Assembly (NCBI GenBank): GCA_034359265.1
Contig: CP136897.1
Coordinates: 31,979,501-32,043,500, forward strand
Origin: Canna indica
Taxonomy: Eukaryota > Streptophyta > Magnoliopsida > Zingiberales > Cannaceae
Direction: 5' to 3'
DNA: 64,000 bases
In this document: positions 22,482 to 32,817 of the stretch, one piece after another
How positions within the stretch are numbered: the stretch's first letter is position 1
Layout: every line of letters starts with the position of its first letter
Position numbers and translations under genes: made by a program
The notes under the pieces: model-generated
What the model saw: the letters and a program-made list of their open reading frames with translations, nothing else
Databases searched by the model: none
What the model was told of the DNA's origin: nothing

Positions 22482-22598
22482 GGTGCAACACGAGAACTTC
22501 CCAGGGGGTCACCCATCCGAGTACTACTCTCGCCCAACCACGCTTAACTTCGTAGTTCTGATGGGATCCGGTGCGTTAGTGCTGGTATGATCGCACCC
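22482..22598 (-). rRNA. 5S rRNA gene, copy 50
   Basis: Changes: nt104 C>T, 80 A>C, 61 C>G, 46 C>A. A single A lies between gene end and the T7 run. Confidence 0.94.
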
Positions 22599-22967
22599 GT
22601 CATGCTCTTCTGATCGTCGGCTAATAAGGGTGAGCGTCCGAGGGAGAGTTCGGGGGTCATTTTCTTTGTCTCTTCGCGCGCCTTTCAGCGCCACGTGAAA
22701 AGCTGAAATCAGACAATAATGCACGGAGTTACGCCCGTTTTAAACGAAAAATAATAATTGAATTGTTATTTTTCTTATTTATTTACAAATTTTAATTTTT
22801 CGGGTCGGTTGATCGATCGAGCTGGCCGTAGAGGTTGCGGCGGGCCCCGCGCGGGCGATCGACAGCCTAGATTTATGGCAACGACGTCGTCCGTCCTTAA
22901 CGTTTGGTTAGAAAGATTGGTAAAAAAAATGATCTCGTCGTGCAATCAAATAGGAAGTAAAAAAAAA

Positions 22968-23084
22968 GGTGCAACACGAGGACTTCCCAAGGGGTCACCC
23001 ATCCTAGTACTACTCTCGCCCAAGCACGCTTAACTTAGGAGTTCTAATGGGATCCGGTGCATTAGTGCTAGTATGATCGCACCG
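22968..23084 (-). rRNA. 5S rRNA gene, copy 51
   Basis: Changes: nt95 C>T, 48 G>T, 39 C>T, 24 C>T, 15 C>T, and nt1 G>C at the start base. Confidence 0.93.
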
Positions 23085-23454
23085 AATATGCCCTTCTGAT
23101 CATCGGCTAATAAGGGTGAGCGTCCGAGGGAGAGTTCGGGGGTCATTTTCTTCGTCTATTTTGGGTGCCTTTCAGCGCCACGTGAAAAGCTGAAATCGGA
23201 CAATCATGCACGGAGTTACGCTCGTTTTAAACGAAAAATAATAATTGAAATGTTATTTTTCTTATTTATTTACAAATTATAATTTTTCGGGTTGGTTGGT
23301 CGATCGAGCCGGCCGTAGAGGTTGCGGCGAGCCCCGCGTGGGCGATCGACAGCCAAATTTTATGTCGACGACGTCGTCCGTCCTTAACGTTTGGTTAGAA
23401 AGATTGGTAAAAAAAATGATCTCGTCGTGCAATCAAATAGGTAGTAAAAAAAAA

Positions 23455-23571
23455 GGTACAACGCGAGGACTTCCCAGGGGGTCACCCATCCTAGTACAAC
23501 TCTCGCCCAAGCACGCTTAACTTCGGAGTTTTGATGGGATCTGGTGCGTTAGTGCTGGTATGATCACACCC
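23455..23571 (-). rRNA. 5S rRNA gene, copy 52
   Basis: Changes: nt114 C>T, 109 T>C, 74 A>T, 41 G>A, 30 G>A, 6 C>T. Relative of the copies at 24910 and 25880. The 5' flank has the variant 'gataagcac'. Confidence 0.94.
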
Positions 23572-23940
23572 GATAAGCACTTCTGATCGTCGGCTAATAA
23601 GGGTGAGCATCTGAGGGAGAGTTCGGGGGTCATTTTCTTCATCTCTTTGCGCGCCTTTCAGCGCCACGTGAAAAGCTGAAATCGGACAATAATGCACGGA
23701 GTTACGCCCGTTTTAAACGAAAAATAATAATTAAAACGTTATTTTTCTTATTTATTTACAAATTTTAATTTTTCGAGTTCGTTGGTCGATCGAGCCGGCC
23801 GTAGAGGTTGCGGCAGGCTCCACGCGGGCGATCTACAGCCAAATTTTATGGCGACGACGTCGTCCGTCCTTAACGTTTGTTTAGAAAGATTGGTAAAAAA
23901 AATGATCTCGTCGTGCAATCAAATAGGTAGTAAAAAAAAA

Positions 23941-24057
23941 GGTGCAACACGAGGACTTCCCAAGGGGTCACCCATCCAAGTACCACTCTCGCGCAAGCAC
24001 GCTGGACTTCGAACTTATGATGGGATCCGGTGCGTTAGTGCTAGTATGATCGCACCC
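23941..24057 (-). rRNA. 5S rRNA gene, copy 53 (diverged B set)
   Basis: B set plus nt80 A>T, 54 A>C, 53 T>C, 46 C>T, 44 C>G, 41 G>T. Two box A changes; alternates with the other type in this stretch. Confidence 0.9.
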
Positions 24058-24425
24058 GTCATGCACTTCTAATCGTCGGCTAATAAGGGTGAGCGTCCGA
24101 GGGATAGCTCGGGGTCATTTTCTTCGTCTCTTCGCGCGCCTTTCAGCGCCACGTGAAAAGCTGAAATCGGACAATAATGCACGGAGTTACGCTCGTTTTA
24201 AACGAAAAATAATAATTGAAATGTTATTTTTCTTATTTATTTACAAATTATAATTTTTCGGGTTGGTTGGTCGATCGAGCCGGCCGTAGAGGTTGCGGCG
24301 AGCCCCGCGTGGGCGATCGACAGCCAAATTTTATGTCGACGACGTCGTCCGTCCTTAACGTTTGGTTAGAAAGATTGGTAAAAAAAATGATCTCGTCGTG
24401 CAATCAAATAGGTAGTAAAAAAAAA

Positions 24426-24542
24426 GGTGCAACACGAGGACTTCCCAAGGGGTCACCCATCCTAGTACTACTCTCGCCCAAGCACGCTTATCTTCGGAGT
24501 TCTGATGGGATCCGGTGCGTTAGTGCTAGTATGATCGCACCC
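24426..24542 (-). rRNA. 5S rRNA gene, copy 54 (A/B recombinant)
   Basis: Carries nt95 C>T and nt15 C>T of the B set at its two ends but the majority bases at nt74 and nt65 between them, plus nt52 T>A. The pattern suggests gene conversion inside the gene. Confidence 0.95.
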
Positions 24543-24909
24543 GTCATGCACTTCTGATCGTCGGCTAATAAGGGTGAGCGTCCAAGGAACAACTCGGGGT
24601 CATTTTCTTCGTCTCTTCGCGCGCGTTTCAGCGCCACGTGAAAAGCTGAAATCGGACAATAATGCACGGAGTTACGCCCGTTTTAAACGAAAAATAATAA
24701 TTGAAATGTTATTTTTATTATTTATTTACAAATTTTAATTTTTCGGGTCGATTGGTCGATCGAGCCGGCCGTAGAGGTTGCGGCGGGCCCCGCGCGGGCG
24801 ATCGACAGCCAAGATTTATGGCGACGACGTCGTCCGTCCTTAACGTTTGGTTAGAAAGATTGGTAAAAAAAATGATCTCGTCGTGCAATCAAATATGTAG
24901 TAAAAAAAA

Positions 24910-25026
24910 GGTACAACGTGAGGACTTCCTAGGGGGTCACCCATCCTAGTACAACTCTCGCCCAAGCACGCTTAACTTCGGAGTTTTGATGGGATCCGGT
25001 GCGTTAGTGCTGGTATGATCACACCC
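24910..25026 (-). rRNA. 5S rRNA gene, copy 55
   Basis: Changes: nt114 C>T, 109 T>C, 108 G>A, 97 G>A, 74 A>T, 41 G>A, 6 C>T. Confidence 0.93.
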
Positions 25027-25395
25027 GATATGCACTTCTGATCGTCGGCTAATAAGGGTGAGTGTCCGAGGGAGTGTTCTGGGGTCATTTTCTTCGTCTC
25101 TTTGCGCGCCTTTCAGCGCCACGTGAAAAGCTGAAATCGGACAATAATGCACGGAGTTACGCCCATTTTAAACGAAAAATAATAATTAAAACGTTATTTT
25201 TCTTATTTATTTACAAATTTTAATTTTTCGAGTTGGTTGGTCGATCGAGCCGGCCGTAGAGGTTGCGGCGGACCCCGCGCGGGCGATCGACAGCCAAATT
25301 TTATGGCGACGACGTCGTCCGTCCTTAACGTTTGTTTAGAAAGATTGGTAAAAAAAATGATCTCGTCGTGCAATCAAATAGGTAGTAAAAAAAAA

Positions 25396-25512
25396 GGTGC
25401 AACACGAGGACTTCCCAAGGGCTCACCCATCCTAGTACCACTCTCGCGCAAGCACGCTGTACTTCGAAGTTCTGATGGGATCCGGTGCGTTAGTGCTAGT
25501 ATGATCGCACCC
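25396..25512 (-). rRNA. 5S rRNA gene, copy 56 (diverged B set)
   Basis: B set plus nt91 C>G, 54 A>C, 53 T>A, 46 C>T. Confidence 0.92.
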
Positions 25513-25879
25513 GTCATGCACTTCTGATCGTCGGCTAATAAGGGTGAGCGTCCGAGGGATAACTCGGGGTCATTTTCTTCGTCTCTTCGCGCGCCTTTTA
25601 GCGCCACGTAAAAAACTGAAATCGGACAATAATGCACGGAGTTACGGCCGTTTTAAATAAAAAATAATAATTGAAATGTTATTTTTCTTATTTATTTACA
25701 AATTTTAATTTTTCGGGTCGGTTGGTCGATCGAGCCGGCCGTAGAGGTTGCGGCGGGCCCCGCACGGACGATCGAAAGCCAAATTTTATGTCGACGACGT
25801 CGTCCGTCCTTAACGTTTGGTTAGAAAGATTGGTAAAAAAATGATCTCGTCGTGCAATCAAATAGGAAGTAAAAAAAAA

Positions 25880-25996
25880 GGTGCAACACGAGGACTTCCC
25901 AGGGGGTCACCCATCCTAGTACAACTCTCGCCCAAGCACCCTTAACTTCGGAGTTTTGATGGGATCCGGTGCGTTAGTGCTGGTATGATCACACCC
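25880..25996 (-). rRNA. 5S rRNA gene, copy 57
   Basis: Changes: nt74 A>T, 57 C>G (box A), 41 G>A, 6 C>T. Confidence 0.94.
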
Positions 25997-26366
25997 GATA
26001 TGCACTTCTGATCGTCGGCTAATAAGGGTGAGCGTCCGAGGGAGAGTTCGGGGGTCATTTTCTTCGTCTCTTTGCGCGCCTTTCAGCGCCACGTGAAAAG
26101 CTGAAATCGGACAATAATGCACGGAGTTACGCCCGTTTTAAACGAAAAATAATAATTAAAACGTTATTTTTCTTATTTATTTACAAATTTTAATTTTTCG
26201 AGTTGGTTGGTCGATCGAGTCGGCCGTAGAGGTTGCGGCGGGCCCCGCGCGGGCGATCGACAGCCAAATTTTATGGCGACGACATCGTCCGTCCTTAACG
26301 TTTGTTTAGAAAGATTGGTAAAAAAAATGATCTCGTCGTGCAATCAAATAGGTAGTAAAAATAAAA

Positions 26367-26483
26367 GGTGCAACACGAGGACTTCCCAAGGGGTCACCCA
26401 TCCTAGTACCACTCTCGCGCAAGCGCGCTGAACCTCGAAGTTCTGATGGGATCCGGTGCGTTAGTGCTAGTATGATCGCACCC
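26367..26483 (-). rRNA. 5S rRNA gene, copy 58 (diverged B set)
   Basis: B set plus nt59 T>C, 54 A>C, 50 A>G, 46 C>T; three box A changes. The T-run is T4, an A, then T5. Confidence 0.9.
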
Positions 26484-26852
26484 GTCATGCACTTCTGATC
26501 GTCGGCTAATAAGGGTGAGCGTCCGAGGGACAACTCGGGGTCATTTTCTTCATCTCTTCGCGCGCGTTTCAGCGCCACGTGAAAAGCTGAAATCGGACAA
26601 TAATGCACGGAGTTACGCCCGTTTTAAACGAAAAATAATAATTGAAATGTTATTTTTCTTATTTATTTACAAATTTTAATTTTTTGGGTCGGTTCGTCGA
26701 TCGAGCCGGCCGTAGAGGTTGCGGCGGGCCCCACGCGGGCGATCGACAGCCAAGATTTATGGCGACGACGTCGTCCGTCCTTAACGTTTGGTTAGAAAGA
26801 TTGGTAAAAAAAATGATCTCGTCGTGCAATCAAATAGGTAGTAAAAATAAAA

Positions 26853-26969
26853 GGTGCAACACGAGGACTTCCCAAGGGGTCACCCATCCAAGTACCACTC
26901 TCGCGCAAGCACGCTTAACTTCGGAGTTCTGATTGGATCTAGAGCGTTAGTGCTGGTATGATCACAACC
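26853..26969 (-). rRNA. 5S rRNA gene, copy 59 (diverged)
   Basis: Changes: nt95 C>T, 80 A>T, 74 A>G, 65 G>C, 36 C>A, 30 G>A, 29 C>T, 27 A>T, 6 C>T, 3 G>T. The 3' half is B type, and the 5' half matches the neighbour at 27338. T-run is T4, A, T5. Confidence 0.9.
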
Positions 26970-27337
26970 GATACGCGCTTCTGATCGTCGGCTAATAAGG
27001 GTGAGCGTCCGAGGGAGAGTTCGGGGGTCATTTTCTTCGTCTTTTTGCGCGCCTTTCAGCGCCACGTGAAAAGCTGAAATCGGACAATAATGCACGGAGT
27101 TACGCCCGTTTTAAATGAAAAATAATAATTGAAATGTTATTTTTCTTATTTATTTACAAATTTTAATTTTTCGGGTCGGTTGGTCGATCAAGCCGGCCGT
27201 AGAGGTTGCGGTGGGCCCCGCGGGGGCGATCGACAGCCAAGATTTATGGCGACGACGTCGTCCATTCTTAACGTTTGGTTAGAAAGATTTGTATAAAAAA
27301 TGATCTTGTCATGCAATCAAATAGGTAGTAAAAAAAA

Positions 27338-27454
27338 GGTACAACGCGAGGATTTCCCAGGGCGTCACCCATCCTAGTACTACTCTCGGCCAAGCACGCT
27401 TAACTTCGGAGTTCTGATGGGATCTAGAGCGTTAGTGCTGGTATGATCACACCC
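27338..27454 (-). rRNA. 5S rRNA gene, copy 60 (diverged)
   Basis: Changes: nt114 C>T, 109 T>C, 102 G>A, 92 C>G, 66 G>C, 30 G>A, 29 C>T, 27 A>T, 6 C>T. Confidence 0.9.
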
Positions 27455-27822
27455 GATACGCACTTCTGATCGTCGGCTAATAAGGGTGAGCGTCCGACGA
27501 ACAACTCGGGGTCATTTTCTTCGTCTCTTCGCGCGCGTTTCAGCGCCACGTGAAAAGCTGAAATCGGACAATAATGCACGGAGTTACGCCGGTTTTAAAC
27601 GAAAAATAATAATTGAAATGTTATTTTTCTTATTTATTTACAAATTTTAATTTTTCGGGTGTGTTGGACGATCGAGCTGGCCGTAGAGGTTGCGACGGGC
27701 CCCGCGCGGGCGATCGATAGCCAAATTTTATGGCGACGTCGTTGTCCGTTCTTAACGTTTGGTTAGAAAGATTGGTAAAAAAAATGATCTCGTCGTGCAA
27801 TCAAATAGGTAGTAAAAAAAAA

Positions 27823-27939
27823 GGTGCAACACGAGGACTTCCCAGGGGATCACCCATCCTAGTACTACTCTCGCCCAAGCACGCTTAATTTCGGAGTTCT
27901 GATGGAATCCGGTGCGTTAGTGCTGGTATGATCGCACCC
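27823..27939 (-). rRNA. 5S rRNA gene, copy 61
   Basis: Changes: nt91 C>T, 51 G>A, 34 C>T. Confidence 0.96.
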
Positions 27940-28307
27940 ATCATGCATTTCTGATCGTCGGCTAATAAGGGTGAGCGTCCGAGGGACAGCTCGGGGTCAT
28001 TTTCTTCGTCTCTTTGCACGCCTTTCAGCGCCACGTGAAAAGCTGAAATCGGACAATGATGCACGGAGTTACGCCCGTTTTAAACGAAAAATAATAATTG
28101 AAATGTTATTTTCCTTATTTATTTACAAATTTTAATTTTTCGGGTCGGTTGCTCGATCGGGCCTTCCGTAGAGGTTGAGGCGGGCCCCGCGCGGACGATC
28201 GACAGCCAAGATTTATGGCGACGACGTCGTCCGTCCTTAACGTTTGGTTAGAAAGATTGGTAAAAAAAATTATCTCGTCGTGCAATCAAATAGGTAGTAA
28301 AAAAAAA

Positions 28308-28424
28308 GGTGCAACACAAGGACTTCCCAAGGGGTCACCCATCCTCGTACCACTCTCGCGCAAGCACGCTTCAATTCGGAGTTCTGATGGGATCCGGTGC
28401 GTTAGTGCTAGTATGATCGCACCC
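28308..28424 (-). rRNA. 5S rRNA gene, copy 62 (B set)
   Basis: B set plus nt107 C>T, 79 T>G, 53 T>G, 51 G>T. Confidence 0.93.
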
Positions 28425-28809
28425 GTCATGCACTTCTGATCGTCGGCTAATAAGGGTGAGCGTCCAAGGAACAACTCGGGGTCATTTTCTTCGTCTCTTC
28501 GCGCTCGTTTCAGCGCCACGTGAAAAGCTGAAATCGGACAATAATGCACGGAGTTACGCCCGTTTTAAACGAAAAATAATAATTGAAATGTTATTTTTCT
28601 TATTTATTTACAAATTTTAATTTTTTGGGTCGGTTGGTCGATCGAGCCGGCTGTAGAGGTTGCGGCGGGCGATCGACAGCCAAATTTTATGGCGACGACG
28701 TCGTCCGTCCTTAACGTTTGGTTAGAAAGATTGGTAAAAAAAATGATCTCGTCATGCAATCAAATAGGTTAAAAAAAAAGGTGCAACACGAGGACTTCCG
28801 AGGGGGTCA

Positions 28810-28817
28810 CCCATCCT
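28810..28817. repeat. 8-bp target-site duplication, left
   Basis: CCCATCCT, identical to 29476-29483 on the other side of the element. It is normal 5S sequence (nt80-87), present once in uninterrupted copies. Confidence 0.93.
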
Positions 28818-28829
28818 TAGGGGTGAGCA
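28818..28829 (+). repeat. MITE terminal inverted repeat, left
   Basis: TAGGGGTGAGCA, the exact reverse complement of 29464-29475. Confidence 0.93.
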
Positions 28830-28993
28830 TCGGTTCGGTTCGGTTAAAAACCGAACCGAAAATTCGGTTAACCGAACCGAACCAAAGTAAAAGTTTTAAC
28901 CGTTTACCGAACCGAAAAAATTCGGTTAATTCGGTTCGGTTAACCGAATTTTCGGTTCGGTTCGGTTAATTTGGTTCGGTTAACCGAAAAGGT

Positions 28994-29007
28994 AAAAAAA
29001 AAAAAAA
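28994..29007. terminator. A14/T14 run inside the MITE
   Basis: On the minus strand this is a run of 14 T's about 13 bp past the second tRNA-like segment, where a Pol III terminator would sit. It could equally be a plain homopolymer. Confidence 0.4.
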
Positions 29008-29020
29008 TCAAAGCATGTAT

Positions 29021-29088
29021 GAGGACGCGTACCCGGCCAGCTGAGATTTAAACTTTAATTTTTACCCTTCTAACCATCTTAGCAAACA
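29021..29088 (-). other. tRNA-like segment 2 inside the MITE
   Basis: Minus strand begins TTTGCTAAGATGGTTAG, like a tRNA D-arm/box A, and after about 35 bp reads GGCCGGGTACGCGTCC, a degraded form of the T-arm/box B. It resembles segment 1 at both ends, so the two may be tandem duplicates. No intact tRNA cloverleaf is evident. Confidence 0.45.
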
Positions 29089-29162
29089 TTACTATCAATT
29101 TATATATAACTAACACCTATTATATATATATCTAATGTTAAATAAATATTATTACAAAAGAT

Positions 29163-29226
29163 GGGATTCGAACCCGGGCCGGCGGAAATACTAAAGTTAA
29201 CACTTAACCATCAAGACAAATGCCAA
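29163..29226 (-). other. tRNA-like segment 1 (box A/box B) inside the MITE
   Basis: Minus strand carries TGTCTTGATGGTTAAG, close to a tRNA-Ser type D-arm, then about 30 bp later CCCGGGTTCGAATCCC, a complete box B (GGTTCGAATCC). The spacing suits a tRNA-derived Pol III promoter as in plant SINEs. It lacks a recognisable acceptor stem pairing, so it is called tRNA-like and not a tRNA gene. Confidence 0.55.
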
Positions 29227-29245
29227 GATCTAAAATATCTATTAT

Positions 29246-29287
29246 TATATATATATATACATATACATATATATATACATATATATT
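29246..29287. repeat. TA / TATAC microsatellite in the MITE
   Basis: Alternating TA dinucleotides with C interruptions giving TATACATA-type steps, directly before the right CGGTT-rich arm. Confidence 0.8.
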
Positions 29288-29463
29288 CGGTTAATTCGGT
29301 AAATTAACCGAACCGTCGGTTAATTTACCGAACCGAACCGAAAACCGAACCCAAAATTTTTTTAAACCGAAAACCGAACCGAAATTAATTCGGTTAATTC
29401 GGTTCGGTTAAATCGGTTTCGGTTCGGTCGGTTTCGGTTCGGTTTCGGTGAATCGGTAAAGTT

Positions 29464-29475
29464 TGCTCACCCCTA
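29464..29475 (-). repeat. MITE terminal inverted repeat, right
   Basis: TGCTCACCCCTA, exact inverse of the left end. Inward of it the two ends diverge. Confidence 0.93.
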
Positions 29476-29483
29476 CCCATCCT
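29476..29483. repeat. 8-bp target-site duplication, right
   Basis: CCCATCCT, the second copy of the duplicated 5S target. Confidence 0.93.
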
Positions 29484-29930
29484 AATACTACTCTCGCCCA
29501 AGCACACTTAACTTCGGAGTTCTGATCGGATCCGGTGCGTTAGTGCTGGTATGATCGCACCCATCATGCACTTCTGATCGTCGGCTAATAAGGGTGAGCG
29601 TCCGAGGGACAGCTCGGGGTCATTTTCTTCGTCTCTTCGCGCGCCTTTCAGCGCCACGTGAAAAGCTGAAATCGGACAATAATGCACGGAGTTACGCCCG
29701 TTTTAAATGAAAAATAATAATTGAAATGTTATTTTCCTTATTTATTTACAAATTTTAATTTTTTGGGTCGGTTGGTCGATCGAGCCTGCCGTAGAGGTTG
29801 CGGCGGGACCCGCGCGGGCGATCGACAGCCAAATTTTATGGCGACTACGTCATCCGTCCTTAACGTTTGGTTAGAAAAATTGGCAAAAAAAATAATCTCG
29901 TCGTGCAATCAAATAGGTAGTAAAAAGACA

Positions 29931-30047
29931 AGTGCAACACGAGGACTTCCCAGGGGGTCACCCATCCTAGTACTACTCTCGCACAAGCACGGTTAACTTC
30001 GAAGTTCTGATGGGATCCGGTGCGTTAGAGTTGATATGATCGCACCC
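29931..30047 (-). rRNA. 5S rRNA gene, copy 64 (diverged)
   Basis: Changes: nt117 C>T, 65 G>T, 56 G>C, 46 C>T, 19 A>T, 17 G>A, 14 C>T. Terminator region is interrupted (TTGTCTTTTT), leaving T5. Confidence 0.9.
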
Positions 30048-30415
30048 GTCATGCACTTCTGATCGTCCGCTAATAAGGGTGAGCGTCCGAGGGACAGCTC
30101 GGGGTCATTTTCTTCGTCTCTTCGCGCGCCTTTCAGCGCCACGTGAAAAGCTAAAATCGGACAATAATGCACGGAGTTACGGCTGTTTTAAACGAAAAAT
30201 AATAATTGAAATGTTATTTTTCTTATTTATTTACAAATTTTAATTTTTTGGGTCGGTTGGTCGATGGAACCGGCCGTAGAGTTTGCGGCGGGCCCCGCGC
30301 GGGCGATCGACAGCCAAATTTTATGGCGACGATGTCGTCCGTCCTTAACGTTTGGTTAGAAAAATTGGTAAAAAAAATGATCTCGTCGTGCAATCAAATA
30401 AGTAGTAAAAGAAAA

Positions 30416-30532
30416 AGTGCAACATGAGGACTTCCCAAGGGGTCACCCATCCTAGTACTACTATCACCCAAGCACGCTTAACTTCGGAGTTCTGATGGGA
30501 TCCGGTGCGTTAGTGCTGGTATGATCGCAACC
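30416..30532 (-). rRNA. 5S rRNA gene, copy 65
   Basis: Changes: nt117 C>T, 108 G>A, 95 C>T, 70 G>T, 67 C>T (both IE), 3 G>T. T-run is split by a C. Confidence 0.92.
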
Positions 30533-30901
30533 GTTATGCACTTCTGATCGTCGGCTAATAAGGGTGAGCGTCCGAGGGAGAGTTCGGGGGTCATTTTCTT
30601 CATCTCTTCGCGCGCCTTTCAGCGCCACGTGAACAGCTGAAATCGGACAATAATGCACGGAGTTACGCCTGTTTTAAATGAAAAATAATAATTGAAATGT
30701 TATTTTTCTTATTTATTTACAAATTTTAATTTTTCGGGTCGGTTGGTCGATGGAGCCGGCCGTAGTGTTTGCGGCGGGCCCCGCGCGGGCGATCGACAGC
30801 CAAATTTTATATTGACGACGTCGTCCGTCTTTAACGTTTGGTTAGAAAGTTTGGTAAAAAAAACGATCTCGTCGTGCAATCAAATAGGTAGTAAAAAAAA
30901 A

Positions 30902-31018
30902 GGTGCAACGCGAGGACTTCCCAGGGGGTTACCCATCCTAGTACTACTCTCGCACAAGCACGCTTAACTTCGAAGTTCTGATGGGATCCGGTGCGTTAGT
31001 GCTGATATGATCGCACCC
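30902..31018 (-). rRNA. 5S rRNA gene, copy 66
   Basis: Changes: nt109 T>C, 89 G>A, 65 G>T, 46 C>T, 14 C>T. Sister of the copy at 33304, which lacks nt89 G>A. Confidence 0.94.
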
Positions 31019-31386
31019 GTCATGCACTTCTGATCGTCGGCTAATAAGGGTGAGCGTCCGAGGGAGAGTTCGGGGGTCATTTTCTTCATCTCTTCGCGCG
31101 CCTTTCAGCGCCACGTCAAAAGCTGAAATCGGACAATAATGCACGAAGTTACGCATGTTTTAAACGAAAAATAATAATTGCAATGTTATTTTTCTTATTT
31201 ATTTACAAATTTTAATTTTTCGGGTCGGTTGCTCGATCGAGCCTGCCGTAGAGGTTGCGGCGGGCCCCGCGCGGACGATCGACAGCCAAGATTTATGGCG
31301 ACGACGTCGTCCGTCCTTAACGTTTGGTTAGAAAGATTGGTAAAAAAATGATCTCGTTGTGCAATCAAATAGGTAGTAAAAAAAAA

Positions 31387-31503
31387 AGTGCAACACGAGG
31401 ACTTCCCAAGGGGTCACCCATCCTAGTACCACTCTCGTGCAAGCACGCTTCACTTCGGAGTTCTGATGGGATCCGGTGCGTTAGTACTAGTATGATCGCA
31501 CCC
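31387..31503 (-). rRNA. 5S rRNA gene, copy 67 (B set)
   Basis: B set plus nt117 C>T, 66 G>A, 53 T>G, 18 C>T. Confidence 0.94.
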
Positions 31504-31858
31504 GTCATGCACTTCTGATGGTTGGCTAATAAGGGTGAGCGTCCGAGGGACAACTCGGGGTCATTTTCTTCCTCTCTTCGCGTGCCTTTCAGCGCCACGT
31601 GAAAAGCTGAAATCGGACAATAATGCACGGAGTTACGTCCGTTTTAAACGAAAAATAATAATTGAAATGTTATTTTTCTTATTTATTTACAAATTTTAAT
31701 TTTTCGGGTCGGTTGGTCGATCGAGCCGGTCGTAGAGGTTGCGGAGGGCGATCGACAGCCAAATTTTATGGCGACGATGTCGTCCATCCTTAACGTTTGG
31801 TTAGAAAGATTGGTAAAAAAAATGAGCTCGTCATGCACTCAAATAGGTTAAAAAAAAA

Positions 31859-31975
31859 GGTGCAACATGAGGACTTCCCAAGGGGTCACCCATCCTAGTA
31901 CCACTATCGCGCAAGCACGCTTCACTTCGGAGTTCTGATGGGATCCGGTGCGTTAGTACTAGTATGATCGCACCC
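31859..31975 (-). rRNA. 5S rRNA gene, copy 68 (B set)
   Basis: B set plus nt108 G>A, 70 G>T, 53 T>G, 18 C>T. The spacer on its 3' side has the 11-bp GC deletion and a shortened sequence before the T-run. Confidence 0.93.
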
Positions 31976-32332
31976 GTCATGCACTTCTGATCGTCGGCTA
32001 ATAAGGGTGAGCGTCCGAGGGACAACTCGGGGTCATTTTCTTCCTCTCTTCGCGCGCCTTTCAGCGCCACGTGAAAAGCTGAAATCGGACAATAATGCAC
32101 GGAGTTACGTCCGTTTTAAACGAAAAATAATAATTGAAATGTTATTTTTCTTATTTATTTACAAATTTTAATTTTTCGGGTCGGTTGGTCGATCGAGCCG
32201 GTCGTAGAGGTTGCGGCGGGCGATCGACAGCCAAAAATTTATGGCGACGACGTCGTCCGTCCTTAACGTTTGGTTTGAAAGATTGGTAAAAAAAATGAGC
32301 TCGTCATGCACTCAAATAGGTTAAAAAAAAAA

Positions 32333-32449
32333 AGTGCAACATGAGGACTTCCCAGGAGGTCACCCATCCTAGTACTACTCTCGCCCAAGCACGCTTAACT
32401 TCGGAGTTCTGATCGGATCCGGTGCGTTAGTGCTGGCATGATCGCACCC
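32333..32449 (-). rRNA. 5S rRNA gene, copy 69
   Basis: Changes: nt117 C>T, 108 G>A, 93 C>T, 36 C>G, 13 A>G. The nt93 change gives GACCTCCTGGG in box C, a form common in other plants but otherwise absent from this array. Confidence 0.94.
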
Positions 32450-32817
32450 GTCATGCACTTCTGATCGTCGGCTAATAAGGGTGAGCGTCCGTGGGATAGC
32501 TCGGGGTCATTTTCTTCGTGTCTTCGCGCGCCTTTCAGCGCCACGTGAAAAGCTGAAATCGGACAATAATGCACGGAGTTACGCCCGTTTTAAACGAAAA
32601 ATAATAATTGAAATGTTATTTTCCTTATTTATTTACAAATTTTAATTTTTCGGGTCGGTTGGTCGATCGAGCCGTCCGTAGAGGTTGCGGCGGGCCCCGC
32701 GCGGGCGATCGACAGCCAAGATTTATGGCGACAACGTCGTCCGTCCTTAACGTTTGGTTAGAAAGATTGGTAAGAAAAATGATCTCGTCGTGCAATCAAA
32801 TAGGTAGTAAAAGAAAA

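Larger units (their letters stand above)
24910..26852. repeat. Alternating two-unit (dimer) stretch
   Basis: Copies 55 and 57 share nt74 A>T, nt41 G>A and nt6 C>T with 'gatatgc' flanks, and copies 56 and 58 share the B set with nt54 A>C and nt46 C>T. The two types alternate with a period of about 970 bp. The pair at 23455/23941 belongs to the same pattern, with one other unit in between. Confidence 0.75.
28818..29475. mobile_element. Non-autonomous hAT-type MITE, 658 bp
   Basis: Ends are a perfect 12-bp terminal inverted repeat (TAGGGGTGAGCA) flanked by 8-bp target duplications, the pattern of hAT-superfamily elements. Inside each end is a long arm of short CGGTTCGGTT / AACCGAACCG repeats in both orientations (28830-28993 and 29286-29463), able to fold into hairpins. 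The centre holds a run of 14 A's, two tRNA-like segments, AT-rich sequence and a TA/TATAC microsatellite. No transposase reading frame is visible, so movement would need an enzyme supplied elsewhere. The rest of the array shows no other copy. Confidence 0.93.
28780..29562 (-). pseudogene. 5S gene split by a MITE, copy 63
   Basis: The gene lies in two parts: nt80-117 at 28780-28817 and nt1-87 at 29476-29562. nt80-87 is present twice because it was duplicated as the 8-bp target site. Removing the 658-bp element and one repeat leaves exactly 117 bp. The element interrupts box C, so TFIIIA binding should be lost. Other changes: nt97 G>C, 78 C>T, 57 C>T, 36 C>G. Confidence 0.95.

Noticed and set aside
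28718..28969. An 83-codon open frame at the MITE left end
   Set aside because: It is made of spacer, 5S and simple CGGTT repeats; not a transposase.
29163..29226. A functional tRNA gene
   Set aside because: Box B is perfect and the D-arm resembles tRNA-Ser, but I could not find a paired acceptor stem or a convincing anticodon arm, so only a tRNA-like origin is claimed.
29246..29287. TA repeat as a replication origin or TATA box
   Set aside because: It is a simple microsatellite inside the MITE with no gene placed to use it.
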